From the IMG/VR virus record IMGVR_UViG_3300044953_000602, positions 1-28,497 of that record: a DNA stretch of 28,497 bases, one strand, 5' to 3'. This document shows positions 1-7,306 of the stretch, piece by piece (position 1 is the first letter of the stretch; each line of letters begins with the position of its first letter). Made by a program: the position numbers and the translations under genes. The DNA comes from a virus. The notes beneath the pieces are model-generated. The model did not search any database, had not been told where the DNA came from, and saw nothing but the letters and a program-made list of their open reading frames with translations.

Positions 1-42
1 AAATTTTGCGCGCACTTCCCCGAGACTTTCTATATAGGGGGT

Positions 43-50
43 TATAAATA
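43..50 (+). promoter_or_regulatory. T4-type late promoter box
   Basis: Exact TATAAATA, the T4 late promoter consensus. It is followed by 5 bases (ATACC) and then the ATG at 56. In T4 the start of transcription lies about this far past the box, so the mRNA would begin at or next to the start codon. Confidence 0.7.
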
Positions 51-55
51 ATACC

Positions 56-415
56 ATGACACGTAAAGATCAAAACTCGCTCGCTTCTCTCTATCTTGAA
101 AATATCAATCAAATTGGAGCCAAGTTAGCTTCTTCGCAAGAAATGGCTAGTATGTTAGCTAAGCATCCCAAAGCCAATAAGCCAACGAAGATGGGTATTG
201 CTCTTGGTGATAAGATTGTAGACAAAGACTCTATTCGTATTGGTGGTATTAGTTCTACAAGTAAATATCCAGACGACTTTGTCGATGCATTTGTTGACTA
301 CGCACAATTTGACGATGGTGTGGAATTAAACGAACAGGAGCTTGAGCAATTAGCTGCAGATTACCCGGGGTTGGTGAATGGGCTAGCTCGTGAATTAGCC
401 TATCAGTCGTTGTAA
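56..415 (+). CDS. Hypothetical late protein, 119 aa
   Basis: Not recognised. This is a soluble-looking, mildly acidic protein with no membrane segment, signal peptide or cysteine. The N-terminal half is polar and probably helical, and the C-terminal third is acidic (residues about 83-105). The ATG at 56 is chosen because an exact T4 late box ends 5 bases upstream; there is no Shine-Dalgarno site. The late promoter suggests expression together with the virion genes, so a virion or packaging-stage role is possible, but nothing in the protein shows it. The next gene has its own late promoter, so this may be a single-gene unit. Confidence 0.7.
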   Translation: MTRKDQNSLASLYLENINQIGAKLASSQEMASMLAKHPKANKPTKMGIALGDKIVDKDSIRIGGISSTSKYPDDFVDAFVDYAQFDDGVELNEQELEQLAADYPGLVNGLARELAYQSL

Positions 416-471
416 CAATAGAACTGTGGGGAAAATTTGGGGAAAATTCTTTTGGTTTTACCGAGTAGTCG

Positions 472-479
472 TATAAATA
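472..479 (+). promoter_or_regulatory. T4-type late promoter box
   Basis: Exact TATAAATA with 5 bases (CCAGT) to the ATG at 485. This spacing is the same as at position 43 and fixes the start of the next gene at 485 rather than at an upstream TTG (437). Confidence 0.7.
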
Positions 480-484
480 CCAGT

Positions 485-688
485 ATGAAAGTACTTACAG
501 ATAATTCGGTAAAGCTCTGCTGCAACACCAAACGTGGTTGCCCGGAGCTTACAAAGGTAGACGATAACTATTACATCATTAAAGATGATGATGGTAATAC
601 AATTAAAATTCACAAAGATGAGCTTAAGCTTGTCGGTGATGCAGTTAAATTAATTGATGAGACAAAAGAAAAGCTCATTTTAGGATGA
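485..688 (+). CDS. Hypothetical small late protein, 67 aa
   Basis: Not recognised. The product begins MKVLTDNSVKLCC and is a small charged protein with three cysteines near the N-terminus (a CC pair, then a Cys in RGCPE), followed by an alternating beta-like pattern and a KIHKDELKL segment. The reading frame is open from 437, but the late box at 472-479 sits inside that extension and points to the ATG at 485. The stop overlaps the next start as ATGA (685-688), so the two genes are translationally coupled. The cysteines could bind a metal, but there is no complete finger motif. Confidence 0.65.
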   Translation: MKVLTDNSVKLCCNTKRGCPELTKVDDNYYIIKDDDGNTIKIHKDELKLVGDAVKLIDETKEKLILG

Positions 689-960
689 CCACATTTGCAA
701 TAATAGGCTTAACGTTCATTTTGAAGTATGGAACGATTCTTCAAAAGTTAAGACATTATCTTTGTAAAGATAGTATATTGTTTCAAGAGCTTTTTAAATG
801 CTCTTTGTGTATTGGTGCTTGGTCGGGGTTGTTCGTGGGGTTATTGGAAACCCACGAACTTTCCTTTATGTATTTTCTTTATGGGTCAGCAGTATCGTTC
901 TTTGCTGACAACGTATTAGATCTTTTGCAAACAGCTTGTAATCGATTGGAGAAGAAATAA
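685..960 (+). CDS. Small membrane protein, DUF1360-like
   Basis: A 91-residue protein with hydrophobic segments at about 3-16, 40-55 and 60-78, and a CSLCIGAWSG segment at about 39-48. The C-x-x-C-x-G-x-W-x-G pattern inside a membrane helix is typical of small DUF1360-type inner-membrane proteins found in many phages; their function is unknown. The start overlaps the previous stop (ATGA), so it shares the late transcript beginning near 485. The gene converges on the minus-strand gene ending at 967 with only 6 bases between and no hairpin terminator. A holin-like role is conceivable but not shown. Confidence 0.6.
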   Translation: MTTFAIIGLTFILKYGTILQKLRHYLCKDSILFQELFKCSLCIGAWSGLFVGLLETHELSFMYFLYGSAVSFFADNVLDLLQTACNRLEKK

Positions 961-966
961 TTCCTT

Positions 967-1311
967 TTACTGTTTGATTTCCTTACGGAGTTTGCTCAAA
1001 ATAAACGCACAATAGTTCATTTCATTGTTCTGTGCATCAGCAATTGCAGTATCTATCAGAGATAGAACATGTTTTTTATCAATAGTCCCTGTAACGTTTT
1101 CCTCTTCGCTTTCTGCTTTAGAACTAAAAACCTTACTTATCGCATTTGTTATTTGTCCACCAATATCTGCCTTTATAGTAGACATATCAGCACTACCTTC
1201 TTTTGATTCAGTTGATTCAGATAGAAAAGCTCTTAAAGGTGAATGGGTATGTGTAGCTAACTGTTCGTAATGAACATCTAGTATAGCTTGTAATTTTCTA
1301 AAGTCGGACAT
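967..1311 (-). CDS. Hypothetical protein, 114 aa
   Basis: Not recognised. This is a hydrophilic, mostly helical-looking protein with a Ser/Glu-rich middle (about 30-75) and a C-terminal helix ending in KLRKEIKQ. It is the only minus-strand gene in the first 8.9 kb. It lies between a convergent gene (ending 960) and the divergent phosphoribosyltransferase (1346). The AT-rich stretch 1312-1338 includes an AATAAATA-like box (minus strand, 1321-1328) and a TATATA box, so the two divergent genes share a short bidirectional promoter region. An opposite-strand frame over the same DNA was judged a shadow. Confidence 0.6.
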   Translation of the reverse strand: MSDFRKLQAILDVHYEQLATHTHSPLRAFLSESTESKEGSADMSTIKADIGGQITNAISKVFSSKAESEEENVTGTIDKKHVLSLIDTAIADAQNNEMNYCAFILSKLRKEIKQ

Positions 1312-1338
1312 TGTTTTATATATTTATTATTATATATT
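1311..1338 (+). promoter_or_regulatory. Candidate sigma70-type promoter
   Basis: TTGTTT (1311-1316), 16 bases, then TATATT (1333-1338), with 7 bases to the ATG at 1346. The 16-base spacer matches the better promoters before dpdA, queF and the helicase, although the boxes themselves are weaker. Confidence 0.35.
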
Positions 1339-1345
1339 GTAATAT

Positions 1346-1801
1346 ATGACTGAAAAAATCATTTCATGGTGTGATTTAGAATCGTTGATTGTTAACAGTT
1401 CTATTAAAGATAAATATAACAATGTTGATTTGGTTGTGAGTATTGGCTCAGGGGGAATGACCCCTGGTGTTATTATTAGTAAAATGCTCAATAAACGTGT
1501 TGTTAACATTGGAGTAAAATCATATGCAATCGGTGATAAGCAAACTTTTAAAGCAGAATGGTATCAAGATTTCAAATTTAAGAAGAGTCTGCATAAAAAA
1601 ATCTTAATTGTTGATGATATTAATGACACTGGATATACTTTCCATAGTGTGAATTGTCATTTGATGTCGCAATACTTTACAGAAAATGATGTTTTTTTTC
1701 TATCAATGTATATGAAACCACATACAACTTTTACTGCAGATTATTTGCAAATGGTAAATAATGATACTTGGTTAAAATTTCCATGGGAGGTAGCGCAATG
1801 A
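1346..1801 (+). CDS. Phosphoribosyltransferase (purine type)
   Basis: A 151-residue type I phosphoribosyltransferase. The PRPP-binding loop is plain at residues 85-98 (ILIVDDINDTGYTF: hydrophobic run, two Asp, Asp-Thr-Gly-x-Thr), and a VVSIGSGGMTPG segment at about 30-41 fits the PPi-loop region near the N-terminus. Family members join a base, often guanine, xanthine or hypoxanthine, to PRPP. The size and layout fit bacterial xanthine-guanine enzymes, but the base is inferred. It begins an operon with 1798-2172 and 2169-2402, linked by overlapping stop and start codons. In a phage that may exchange guanine out of its DNA, it could salvage the released base. Confidence 0.8.
   Translation: MTEKIISWCDLESLIVNSSIKDKYNNVDLVVSIGSGGMTPGVIISKMLNKRVVNIGVKSYAIGDKQTFKAEWYQDFKFKKSLHKKILIVDDINDTGYTFHSVNCHLMSQYFTENDVFFLSMYMKPHTTFTADYLQMVNNDTWLKFPWEVAQ
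1785..1790 (+). promoter_or_regulatory. Strong ribosome binding site
   Basis: GGGAGG, 7 bases before the ATG at 1798, one of the few clear Shine-Dalgarno sites in the window. It decides the start of the next gene at 1798 over an upstream in-frame GTG-type start, and shows that internal operon genes are read by ordinary initiation. Confidence 0.65.
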
Positions 1802-2172
1802 GTACCACAGATCGTAAAGTAATGTGTTTGATTACAGGTCAGACTGTAATCATGGGTAAGGATTATTTCTTAAAAAAAGTTCAAGAGTATGGGTCAGAAG
1901 ATAATCTAAAAAAATATTACATTAGTAAGAAAGCTCGATCATTAATTCGACGTGGTTACACGGTAAATGAAATGAGAAAGATTTTAAACATTGTAGAACC
2001 TAATCTACCTGGTGAGAATGAACAATCTATAAAGGATATAATAAGTTACCATTCAACAGATAAACAAACTATTTCAACAAAACGTCTACAATCAGCTCAA
2101 AATTTTATTATGAGTACTTCTGATGAAGACGTTAAAGAGTTTATAAATAATATAATAAATTTAAATCTATGA
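1798..2172 (+). CDS. Hypothetical phage protein
   Basis: A 124-residue protein beginning MSTTDRKVMCLITG. Function not recognised. It has an N-terminal CLITGQ segment, then a Y-x3-K-K-x5-G-S-E-x-N-L stretch and a helical KARSLIRRGYTVNEMRKIL stretch. A similar arrangement (one Cys, a Tyr-Lys segment, then a helix ending G-x-T/S-V-x-x-I/M-R) occurs in small uncharacterised proteins of aquatic myoviruses. The start at 1798 is set by the GGGAGG site and overlaps the phosphoribosyltransferase stop (ATGA). Its own stop overlaps the next gene in the same way. A small DNA- or RNA-binding role is possible. Confidence 0.65.
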   Translation: MSTTDRKVMCLITGQTVIMGKDYFLKKVQEYGSEDNLKKYYISKKARSLIRRGYTVNEMRKILNIVEPNLPGENEQSIKDIISYHSTDKQTISTKRLQSAQNFIMSTSDEDVKEFINNIINLNL

Positions 2173-2402
2173 GAAAAAGATTCATCCCATCGGTATCAAG
2201 CTCCAATACAATTAAACTATATGATGCTGAAACTGGTCAGCTATTTAAAATGTTTAATACTGGTAATGGTCGCATTTCGGGTCAGCCCGTTGTTACAGAA
2301 AGCGAAATATACGTTGAAGTTACCGAGAGTGGAAACAAGAGATTTTTAAAATATTATACCTTACCACACTGTGGTTTAATACGGTCAACACCACTGTCTT
2401 AA
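2169..2402 (+). CDS. Hypothetical small beta-rich protein, 77 aa
   Basis: Not recognised. Residues 14-65 alternate short strands and turns (IKLYDAETGQLFKMF, then GRISGQPVV, then EIYVEVTESG), which looks like two blades of a beta-propeller or a small beta-barrel; the protein is too short for a full propeller. The start overlaps the previous stop as ATGA (2169-2172), so it is the third gene of the 1346-2402 operon. The next gene (nrdA) has its own promoter 15 bases downstream of this stop. Confidence 0.55.
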   Translation: MRKRFIPSVSSSNTIKLYDAETGQLFKMFNTGNGRISGQPVVTESEIYVEVTESGNKRFLKYYTLPHCGLIRSTPLS

Positions 2403-2416
2403 TTTACGTGTTTTTG

Positions 2417-2444
2417 TTGATTTGTTTTGGTCGTGGTCTATACT
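2417..2444 (+). promoter_or_regulatory. Candidate sigma70-type promoter for nrdA
   Basis: TTGATT (2417-2422), 16 bases, then TATACT (2439-2444), 12 bases before the nrdA ATG at 2457. A second TATACT (2451-2456) abuts the start codon. The two TATACT copies flank an AAATAG spacer. Confidence 0.45.
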
Positions 2445-2456
2445 AAATAGTATACT

Positions 2457-4925
2457 ATGAAGGTACTTAAGCGAAACGGTAAACTAGAAAATTTAAACGA
2501 TAAAAAAATTCACAAGTGTGTTGAACGTACCTGTAAGGGGTTAAAAAACGTAGATCCTTTAACAGTGGTATACAACGCAACATTAAAGTTGTATGATGGT
2601 GTACCAACTGCTGAGATTGATAAGTCTCTCATTAAGTCAGCGCGAGCACTTATTGAGCAAGAGCCAGAATACTCTCAAGTTGCAGCGAGACTTCTTTTGA
2701 ATACTCTTAATAAAGAAGTCTTCAAAGAAGGGGTTGATAGTGATGCATTCGAACTTCAGTATAAAAAGTCGTTCATCACCAACCTCAAAGCATTGGTAAA
2801 GAATGGAACGTTGCAAAAAGATCTTTTAAAGACCTTTGATCTTAAGAAGATATCAGATGCAATTGATATTAAGAGAGATTACCTCCTTGAATATCTCGGC
2901 TTACAAACTCTTGTTGATCGTTATCTTTGTCGCATTAATGATAAGATTGTAGAGAGCCCTCAAGGGTTCTTTATGCGTGTTGCAATGGGTATTGCTCTTG
3001 CAGAAAAACCAGAAGAAAGAACCGAATGGGCAATTAAGTTTTACAATAAAATTTCTTCATTAGAGTATGTGCCATCTACTCCAACATTATTTTATTCTGG
3101 AAATGTGAGAAATCAGCTCTCTTCTTGTTTCCTTAATACTTTCGAAGATAGTGTGTTTGGGATCTTTGATGGGTTGCACCAGGAAGCTCAAAAGAGTAAG
3201 TTTGCAGGTGGTATTGGTATGGACTTCACTCCATTCCGCGCTGGTGGTGCTTTGATTAATACCACTGGTGGTATTACTACAGGTGCTGTTTATACTTGGA
3301 AATTGTTCAATGACATGCTTGTTGCTATTAATCAAGGAGGAAAACGCAAAGGTGCTGGTTGTGGTTATCTAGAAACATGGCATTATGACATTGAAGATTT
3401 CTTAGAATTGAGAAAGAATGTAGGTGAAGAGCGTCGCCGTACCCATGATATGAATACCGCTAACTGGGTTCCAGACTTGTTCATGAAGCAAGTTAAGAGT
3501 GAAGGTAAATGGTATTTGTTCTCTCCAGAAGAAGTCCCTGAGCTGCACGAGCTTTGGGGTGATGAATTTGAATCCAAGTATTGGGAATGTGTTGAGAAGG
3601 GAAAGAGAGGTGAGTTTAGACTTTTCAGAGAAATTGAAGCGAAAGATCTTTGGAAAAAGATGCTTAAGATGCTTTTCGAAACTGGCCATCCTTGGATCAC
3701 TTTCAAGGATCCTTGCAACATTCGTTATACAAATCAGCACTGCGGTACCGTACACTCTTCAAACCTTTGCACAGAAATTACCTTACATACTAAAGCAACT
3801 TCCTTTGAACCAAATAATGACCGTAAAATTAAAGAGTATGGTGAAACAGCAGTATGTAATCTCGGCTCTGTTAATCTTGCTCGTCATCTTGTATTGATCG
3901 ATGGTAAGTATCAGCTTGATTATCTCAAGCTAAGTGAATCGGTAGCTATTGGTTGTCGTATGCTTGATAATATCGTTGATATTAATTTTTACCCAACACA
4001 AGAAGCTAAGCTCTCTAATATGAGACATCGCCCAGTTGGTCTTGGTTCGATGGGTTGGCATGACTTATTCCACGCTCTTGATATTGTATATGATAGTGAC
4101 GAAGCTACTAAACTTTCTGGAGATATCTATGAATTTATTTCATGGCATGCAATCAATCAAAGTTCTGATTTAGCTAAAGAACGAGGTAAGTATTCTACCT
4201 ATGACGGTTCTCTTTGGAGTCAAAATGTATTTCCTGTTGATTCGTATATTAACCTTATGCGTCGTCATAATGTTAACTTCAATAAAACATCTAAAGATCT
4301 TGAAAAGATGGACTGGGGTATTGTTCGTAAGAGAGTTAAAGAACATGGTATGAGAAACTCTAATGTAATGGCTATTGCTCCTACAGCAACCATTTCATCT
4401 ATTGCTGGTTGTTCTTCCACAACTGAACCTCTTTTTTCAAATATCTTTGCATATTCAACCTTGAGTGGTGACTTCACAATGGTTAATAAGTGGCTTATTA
4501 ACGACTTGAAAGCTCTTAGCCTTTGGAACCATAACATGGTTGAACAACTTAAAGCAGCTGACGGTGATATTAGCAAAGTGTCATTACCAGATGATATAAG
4601 AGATAAATTTGTAAGCAAATACAAAACAACTTTCCAGATTGATCAGTTGAAGCTTCTTGAACAAGCTGCAGCTCGTGGTATTTGGATTGACCAAGCGATG
4701 TCAGTAAATCTCTTTAATGATAAAACATCGCTTAAGTATCTTAACGATATTTACGAGCACGCTTGGAACATTGGCCTCAAGACAACTTATTACCTTCGTA
4801 ATAGAGGAGCTTCTTCTGTTGAAAAAGCTTCTGTTAAGTCGGAGCAGGTATTAAGTTCTATCGGTGACGATAAATTAGGTAAAGCTTGCTTAATTAATGA
4901 CCCAACTTGTCAATCTTGCCAGTGA
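2457..4925 (+). CDS. nrdA: Ribonucleotide reductase alpha subunit, class I
   Basis: The 822-residue large subunit reduces ribonucleoside diphosphates to deoxyribonucleotides together with NrdB. Residues 1-90 form one ATP-cone (KRNGKLENLNDKKIHKCVE), the allosteric activity site. The active-site set is complete: Cys224 (LSSCFL) and Cys467 (AVCNLGS) as the redox pair, and Asn436-Cys438-Glu440 (SNLCTE) with Cys438 as the thiyl radical residue. Tyr778-Tyr779 (TTYYLR) lie on the radical-transfer path. The tail CQSCQ carries the shuttle cysteines used by thioredoxin or glutaredoxin. The stop overlaps the GTG of the small gene at 4922, and nrdB follows, making one nucleotide-supply operon. The partner NrdB looks class Ic, so this should be the matching alpha subunit. 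Confidence 0.95.
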   Translation: MKVLKRNGKLENLNDKKIHKCVERTCKGLKNVDPLTVVYNATLKLYDGVPTAEIDKSLIKSARALIEQEPEYSQVAARLLLNTLNKEVFKEGVDSDAFELQYKKSFITNLKALVKNGTLQKDLLKTFDLKKISDAIDIKRDYLLEYLGLQTLVDRYLCRINDKIVESPQGFFMRVAMGIALAEKPEERTEWAIKFYNKISSLEYVPSTPTLFYSGNVRNQLSSCFLNTFEDSVFGIFDGLHQEAQKSKFAGGIGMDFTPFRAGGALINTTGGITTGAVYTWKLFNDMLVAINQGGKRKGAGCGYLETWHYDIEDFLELRKNVGEERRRTHDMNTANWVPDLFMKQVKSEGKWYLFSPEEVPELHELWGDEFESKYWECVEKGKRGEFRLFREIEAKDLWKKMLKMLFETGHPWITFKDPCNIRYTNQHCGTVHSSNLCTEITLHTKATSFEPNNDRKIKEYGETAVCNLGSVNLARHLVLIDGKYQLDYLKLSESVAIGCRMLDNIVDINFYPTQEAKLSNMRHRPVGLGSMGWHDLFHALDIVYDSDEATKLSGDIYEFISWHAINQSSDLAKERGKYSTYDGSLWSQNVFPVDSYINLMRRHNVNFNKTSKDLEKMDWGIVRKRVKEHGMRNSNVMAIAPTATISSIAGCSSTTEPLFSNIFAYSTLSGDFTMVNKWLINDLKALSLWNHNMVEQLKAADGDISKVSLPDDIRDKFVSKYKTTFQIDQLKLLEQAAARGIWIDQAMSVNLFNDKTSLKYLNDIYEHAWNIGLKTTYYLRNRGASSVEKASVKSEQVLSSIGDDKLGKACLINDPTCQSCQ

Positions 4926-5128
4926 TATTCAGCCCTTCATTTATTAAAGCTCTCACCGAAGATGAGTACGCGTTGCTCTACTATATCTTAAATAAAGATA
5001 AAACTGTTATTTACGAATTAGACTATAGTAGAGCAACCGTGATCATTCAAAAATTATGTCAATCTAACTTGACGGAAGAAGGTGAAGAGATTAGAAAAAA
5101 TATATTAGAAAAATATAATAATCTTTAA
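4922..5128 (+). CDS. Small protein between nrdA and nrdB, 68 aa
   Basis: Not recognised. It starts with GTG at 4922, overlapping the nrdA stop (GTGA), and reads MIFSPSFIKALTEDEY, with two helices rich in Leu, Asp and Lys and a charged C-terminus. A TTG at 4907 is the other possible start; GTG is preferred because its overlap is the coupling pattern seen elsewhere in this genome. There is no membrane segment or cysteine pair, so it is not a glutaredoxin. Its position inside the nrd operon suggests a link to reductase assembly or control, but that is inference from context only. Confidence 0.55.
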   Translation: MIFSPSFIKALTEDEYALLYYILNKDKTVIYELDYSRATVIIQKLCQSNLTEEGEEIRKNILEKYNNL

Positions 5129-5161
5129 ATCTGATAAGGTGGGTATATATTAATTAATAAC

Positions 5162-6160
5162 ATGAATAAAACAGGTTTAATTTTAGGTAAGGAAAAAGAA
5201 AGCGTTAATCAAATTTTACCACACATGCACAGATGGGCATGGGATTTATATAAAGCAGGTAAACGGAATAATTGGGACCCAGAAGAAGTTCCAATGAATA
5301 AAGATATTGTTAATTGGCGTAATAATAAATTATCTGAAGCTGAAAAACTGGTAGTTAAACGCTGTCTTGGTTTCTTTGCAGGGTCCGAATCACTTGTTGG
5401 AAATAATCTTGTATCATTGTTTAGACATATTACCGATCCAGAATGCCGCCAATTTATGTCTCGTCAAATTTGGGAAGAATGCTTACATAACGATACCATT
5501 GTTTATATTTGTGAATCTCTTAATTTAGATATCAAAGAAGTGTATGAAGCATACGCAACTATACCAGCTATCAAAGCTAAGGATGACTTTTTGATATCTG
5601 TTACTAAAGATCTCAACCCTAATGTAGATACTTCTACTGTTGAAGGTGCCAGAGAAGTTATTAAAGCTGCATTCATTTACTGGATTGTTTGTGAAGGTAC
5701 GTTTTTCTTCTCTTGCTTTGCAATGCTTCTTTCTATGAAAGATAAGATACCAGGCATTGGTGAGCAAATTGAGTATACTCTTAGAGATGAATCCGGGCAT
5801 ATTAAGTATGGAACCAGTCTTATTAAAGAGATTATCAAACAAAATCCAGGTGTTTGGACAGATGAGTTCGAACAAGAATTGACAGGTTATCTTAAGAAAG
5901 CAGTAGAACTTGAAGTCGCTTACGCTCATGATGTTCTCCCTAACGGGATTCTTGGATTGAATGCAGATATGTTCTTGCAGTATATGCAGTATATCGGGAA
6001 TCGTCGTTTGGAAAATATTGGTATGAAGTTTAGATTTGAGCACGATAAAAATCCGTTTGATTTCTTATCTGAAGTTCAAGATTTAATTAAAGCTAAAAAC
6101 TTCTTTGAAACACGAGTTATTGAATATCAATCAGCAGGTGCGTTAGATGACGATTTTTAA
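5162..6160 (+). CDS. nrdB: Ribonucleotide reductase R2, tyrosine-less (class Ic-like)
   Basis: The 332-residue small subunit houses the dinuclear metal cofactor that starts the radical in NrdA. Metal ligands by pattern: Glu76 (GSESLV), Glu106 and His109 (EECLHN), Glu178 (VCEG), Glu210 and His213 (RDESGH). The radical Tyr of standard R2 proteins lies 4 residues after the first His; here that residue is Ile113 (HNDTIVY). The first ligand is Glu instead of the usual Asp. Both traits match class Ic R2 proteins such as that of Chlamydia (Phe at the radical site, Glu as first ligand), which use an Mn/Fe cofactor. The acidic tail ending DDDF is the docking peptide for NrdA. Weak Shine-Dalgarno-like GGTGGG about 20 bases upstream; no clear promoter. 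Confidence 0.93.
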   Translation: MNKTGLILGKEKESVNQILPHMHRWAWDLYKAGKRNNWDPEEVPMNKDIVNWRNNKLSEAEKLVVKRCLGFFAGSESLVGNNLVSLFRHITDPECRQFMSRQIWEECLHNDTIVYICESLNLDIKEVYEAYATIPAIKAKDDFLISVTKDLNPNVDTSTVEGAREVIKAAFIYWIVCEGTFFFSCFAMLLSMKDKIPGIGEQIEYTLRDESGHIKYGTSLIKEIIKQNPGVWTDEFEQELTGYLKKAVELEVAYAHDVLPNGILGLNADMFLQYMQYIGNRRLENIGMKFRFEHDKNPFDFLSEVQDLIKAKNFFETRVIEYQSAGALDDDF

Positions 6161-6161
6161 G

Positions 6162-6188
6162 TTGATTTAAAAAAATTAATAGTATAAT
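6162..6188 (+). promoter_or_regulatory. Candidate sigma70-type promoter for hsp20
   Basis: TTGATT (6162-6167), 15 bases, then a perfect TATAAT (6183-6188), 10 bases before the ATG at 6199. It starts at the nrdB stop codon. Confidence 0.45.
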
Positions 6189-6198
6189 TATTAAAACT

Positions 6199-6615
6199 AT
6201 GAGTTACTTACTTACTCCCCGTACTCTTCGTACATCCGACTTCGACGATTTGTTCGAAGCGTCCTCCAACTGGTTCTTTACCGATCCAACACAAACAACA
6301 AATAAAACCGGCGATACAGTCAGATTCAACGAAACTGCAGATATGCACACCGTTGAAATTGACTTACCTGGTGTTAAAAAAACAGATGCAAAAATCGATA
6401 CAAGTATCGATGGTAACAATATTAGATTTTTTATTACTGCTAATCGAACGGTTACACATCGCGGTGGTAAACGAAATGAAACGTTTAAACGTGAGTTTAG
6501 TTTAAATCTAGTTAAACCTGAATTATTAAAAGCCAAACTTGAAGATGGTGTGCTTACTATCACAGTTGAAAAAGCTTCAAAAAACAAAGCTAATAAACAA
6601 ATAATAATCGAATAA
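6199..6615 (+). CDS. Small heat shock protein, Hsp20 family
   Basis: A 138-residue ATP-independent holding chaperone of the alpha-crystallin family. The crystallin domain spans about residues 44-130: HTVEIDLPGVKKTDAK (strands 2-3 with the conserved LPG) and LEDGVLTITV, the family's GVL signature. A short polar N-terminus (1-40, with FDDLFEASSNWF) and a C-terminal NKQIIIE resembling the I-x-I tail motif frame it. Small heat shock proteins are common in T4-like phages of aquatic bacteria and are thought to protect or help fold phage proteins. It is flanked by its own promoter and a strong hairpin terminator, so it is probably a single-gene transcript. Confidence 0.92.
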   Translation: MSYLLTPRTLRTSDFDDLFEASSNWFFTDPTQTTNKTGDTVRFNETADMHTVEIDLPGVKKTDAKIDTSIDGNNIRFFITANRTVTHRGGKRNETFKREFSLNLVKPELLKAKLEDGVLTITVEKASKNKANKQIIIE

Positions 6616-6639
6616 AAAGGAATTTTATTTATTAATAAA

Positions 6640-6671
6640 AACCCCGATGCATATTAATATGCATCGGGGTT
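6640..6671 (+). terminator. Perfect 32-base palindromic hairpin
   Basis: A 16-base arm (AACCCCGATGCATATT) is followed directly by its exact reverse complement, with a GC-rich base and AT-rich tip. It lies 25 bases after the hsp20 stop and acts most likely as its terminator. The run after the stem is TATAAATATT rather than a T-tract, so termination may be incomplete. A late promoter box begins on the last base of the stem. Confidence 0.7.
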
Positions 6672-6678
6672 ATAAATA
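6671..6678 (+). promoter_or_regulatory. T4-type late promoter box
   Basis: Exact TATAAATA starting on the last base of the hairpin at 6640-6671, with 6 bases to the ATG at 6685. Confidence 0.65.
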
Positions 6679-6684
6679 TTATAA

Positions 6685-7293
6685 ATGTTCGATACTATAG
6701 ACCCTGACATTAGAACATCATTAATTGGCTTTATATCCGGTGTACTCGGCGCTATTGTTGTTTTTATTAAAAAAATATTAGGTAGTATCGCAGATAAAAT
6801 GTTCGTGTCTAAAGATAAAGTTATTGAAACTTTAAATGCAGGTAAATTAGTTAAAGATAGTTTAGAGAGTTTACGTGTGGAGTGGTCAGCTGATAGAGCT
6901 TCTATAATTCAGTTTCATAATGGTGGCTTCTTTTCAAATGGTGAATCAATGCAAAAATTCACTGTCACCTATGAAGAAATCAGCCCAGGGGTCAATACTC
7001 TTAGTAAAGTACTCAAAAATATACCACTAACTAATGCGCTTTGGATTGGTGAATTAATTAACGGGTGTGTAATTGCAAAAGTTGAAGACTTACAAGATGT
7101 AATATCTCGTACATTTTTTGATGAATTTGGCATTAAATCTATTATTGGGTGCCCATTGAAATATAATGAAAAAGTGGTTGGGTTAGTATTATTGCAATGG
7201 GTAAACAGTGTTGGTGTGTTTGATAGTAGTAATATTACAAAATTATCAGAGCAGTGTAAAAATATTCCATATCTATTAAAACCTATCAAGTGA
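6685..7293 (+). CDS. Membrane-anchored GAF-like protein
   Basis: A 202-residue protein with one N-terminal membrane helix (about 12-29, LIGFISGVLGAIVVFIKK), a helical linker (about 40-65) and a C-terminal GAF-like domain. In that domain, ADRASIIQFHNGG (70-82) and IIGCPLKYNEKVVGLVLLQW match the strand pattern of the small-ligand or structural GAF fold; proteins with an R-A-S-I-x-x-F-H-N-G-G segment after a helix occur in other phages and in host membrane proteins. No enzyme residues are seen. It is likely an inner-membrane protein with the domain in the cytoplasm, of unknown role. The late promoter implies expression late in infection, when lysis or assembly factors act. Confidence 0.65.
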   Translation: MFDTIDPDIRTSLIGFISGVLGAIVVFIKKILGSIADKMFVSKDKVIETLNAGKLVKDSLESLRVEWSADRASIIQFHNGGFFSNGESMQKFTVTYEEISPGVNTLSKVLKNIPLTNALWIGELINGCVIAKVEDLQDVISRTFFDEFGIKSIIGCPLKYNEKVVGLVLLQWVNSVGVFDSSNITKLSEQCKNIPYLLKPIK

Positions 7294-7301
7294 TTTAAAT
7301 A
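7294..7301 (+). promoter_or_regulatory. Late promoter-like box
   Basis: TTTAAATA, one mismatch from TATAAATA, with 5 bases (TTAAT) to the ATG at 7307. It overlaps the stop codon end of the previous gene. Confidence 0.5.
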
Positions 7302-7306
7302 TTAAT

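Noticed and set aside
437-484. A TTG start at 437 for the gene ending at 688
   Set aside because: An exact late promoter box lies inside this stretch (472-479), 5 bases before the ATG at 485.
1025-1270. Plus-strand frame of 81 codons
   Set aside because: It is antisense to the 967-1311 gene, has no start signals and reads like a shadow (Ser/Val/Ile-rich).
3087-3897. Several frames on both strands within nrdA
   Set aside because: nrdA is complete and conserved here; the others have no conserved motifs or start signals.
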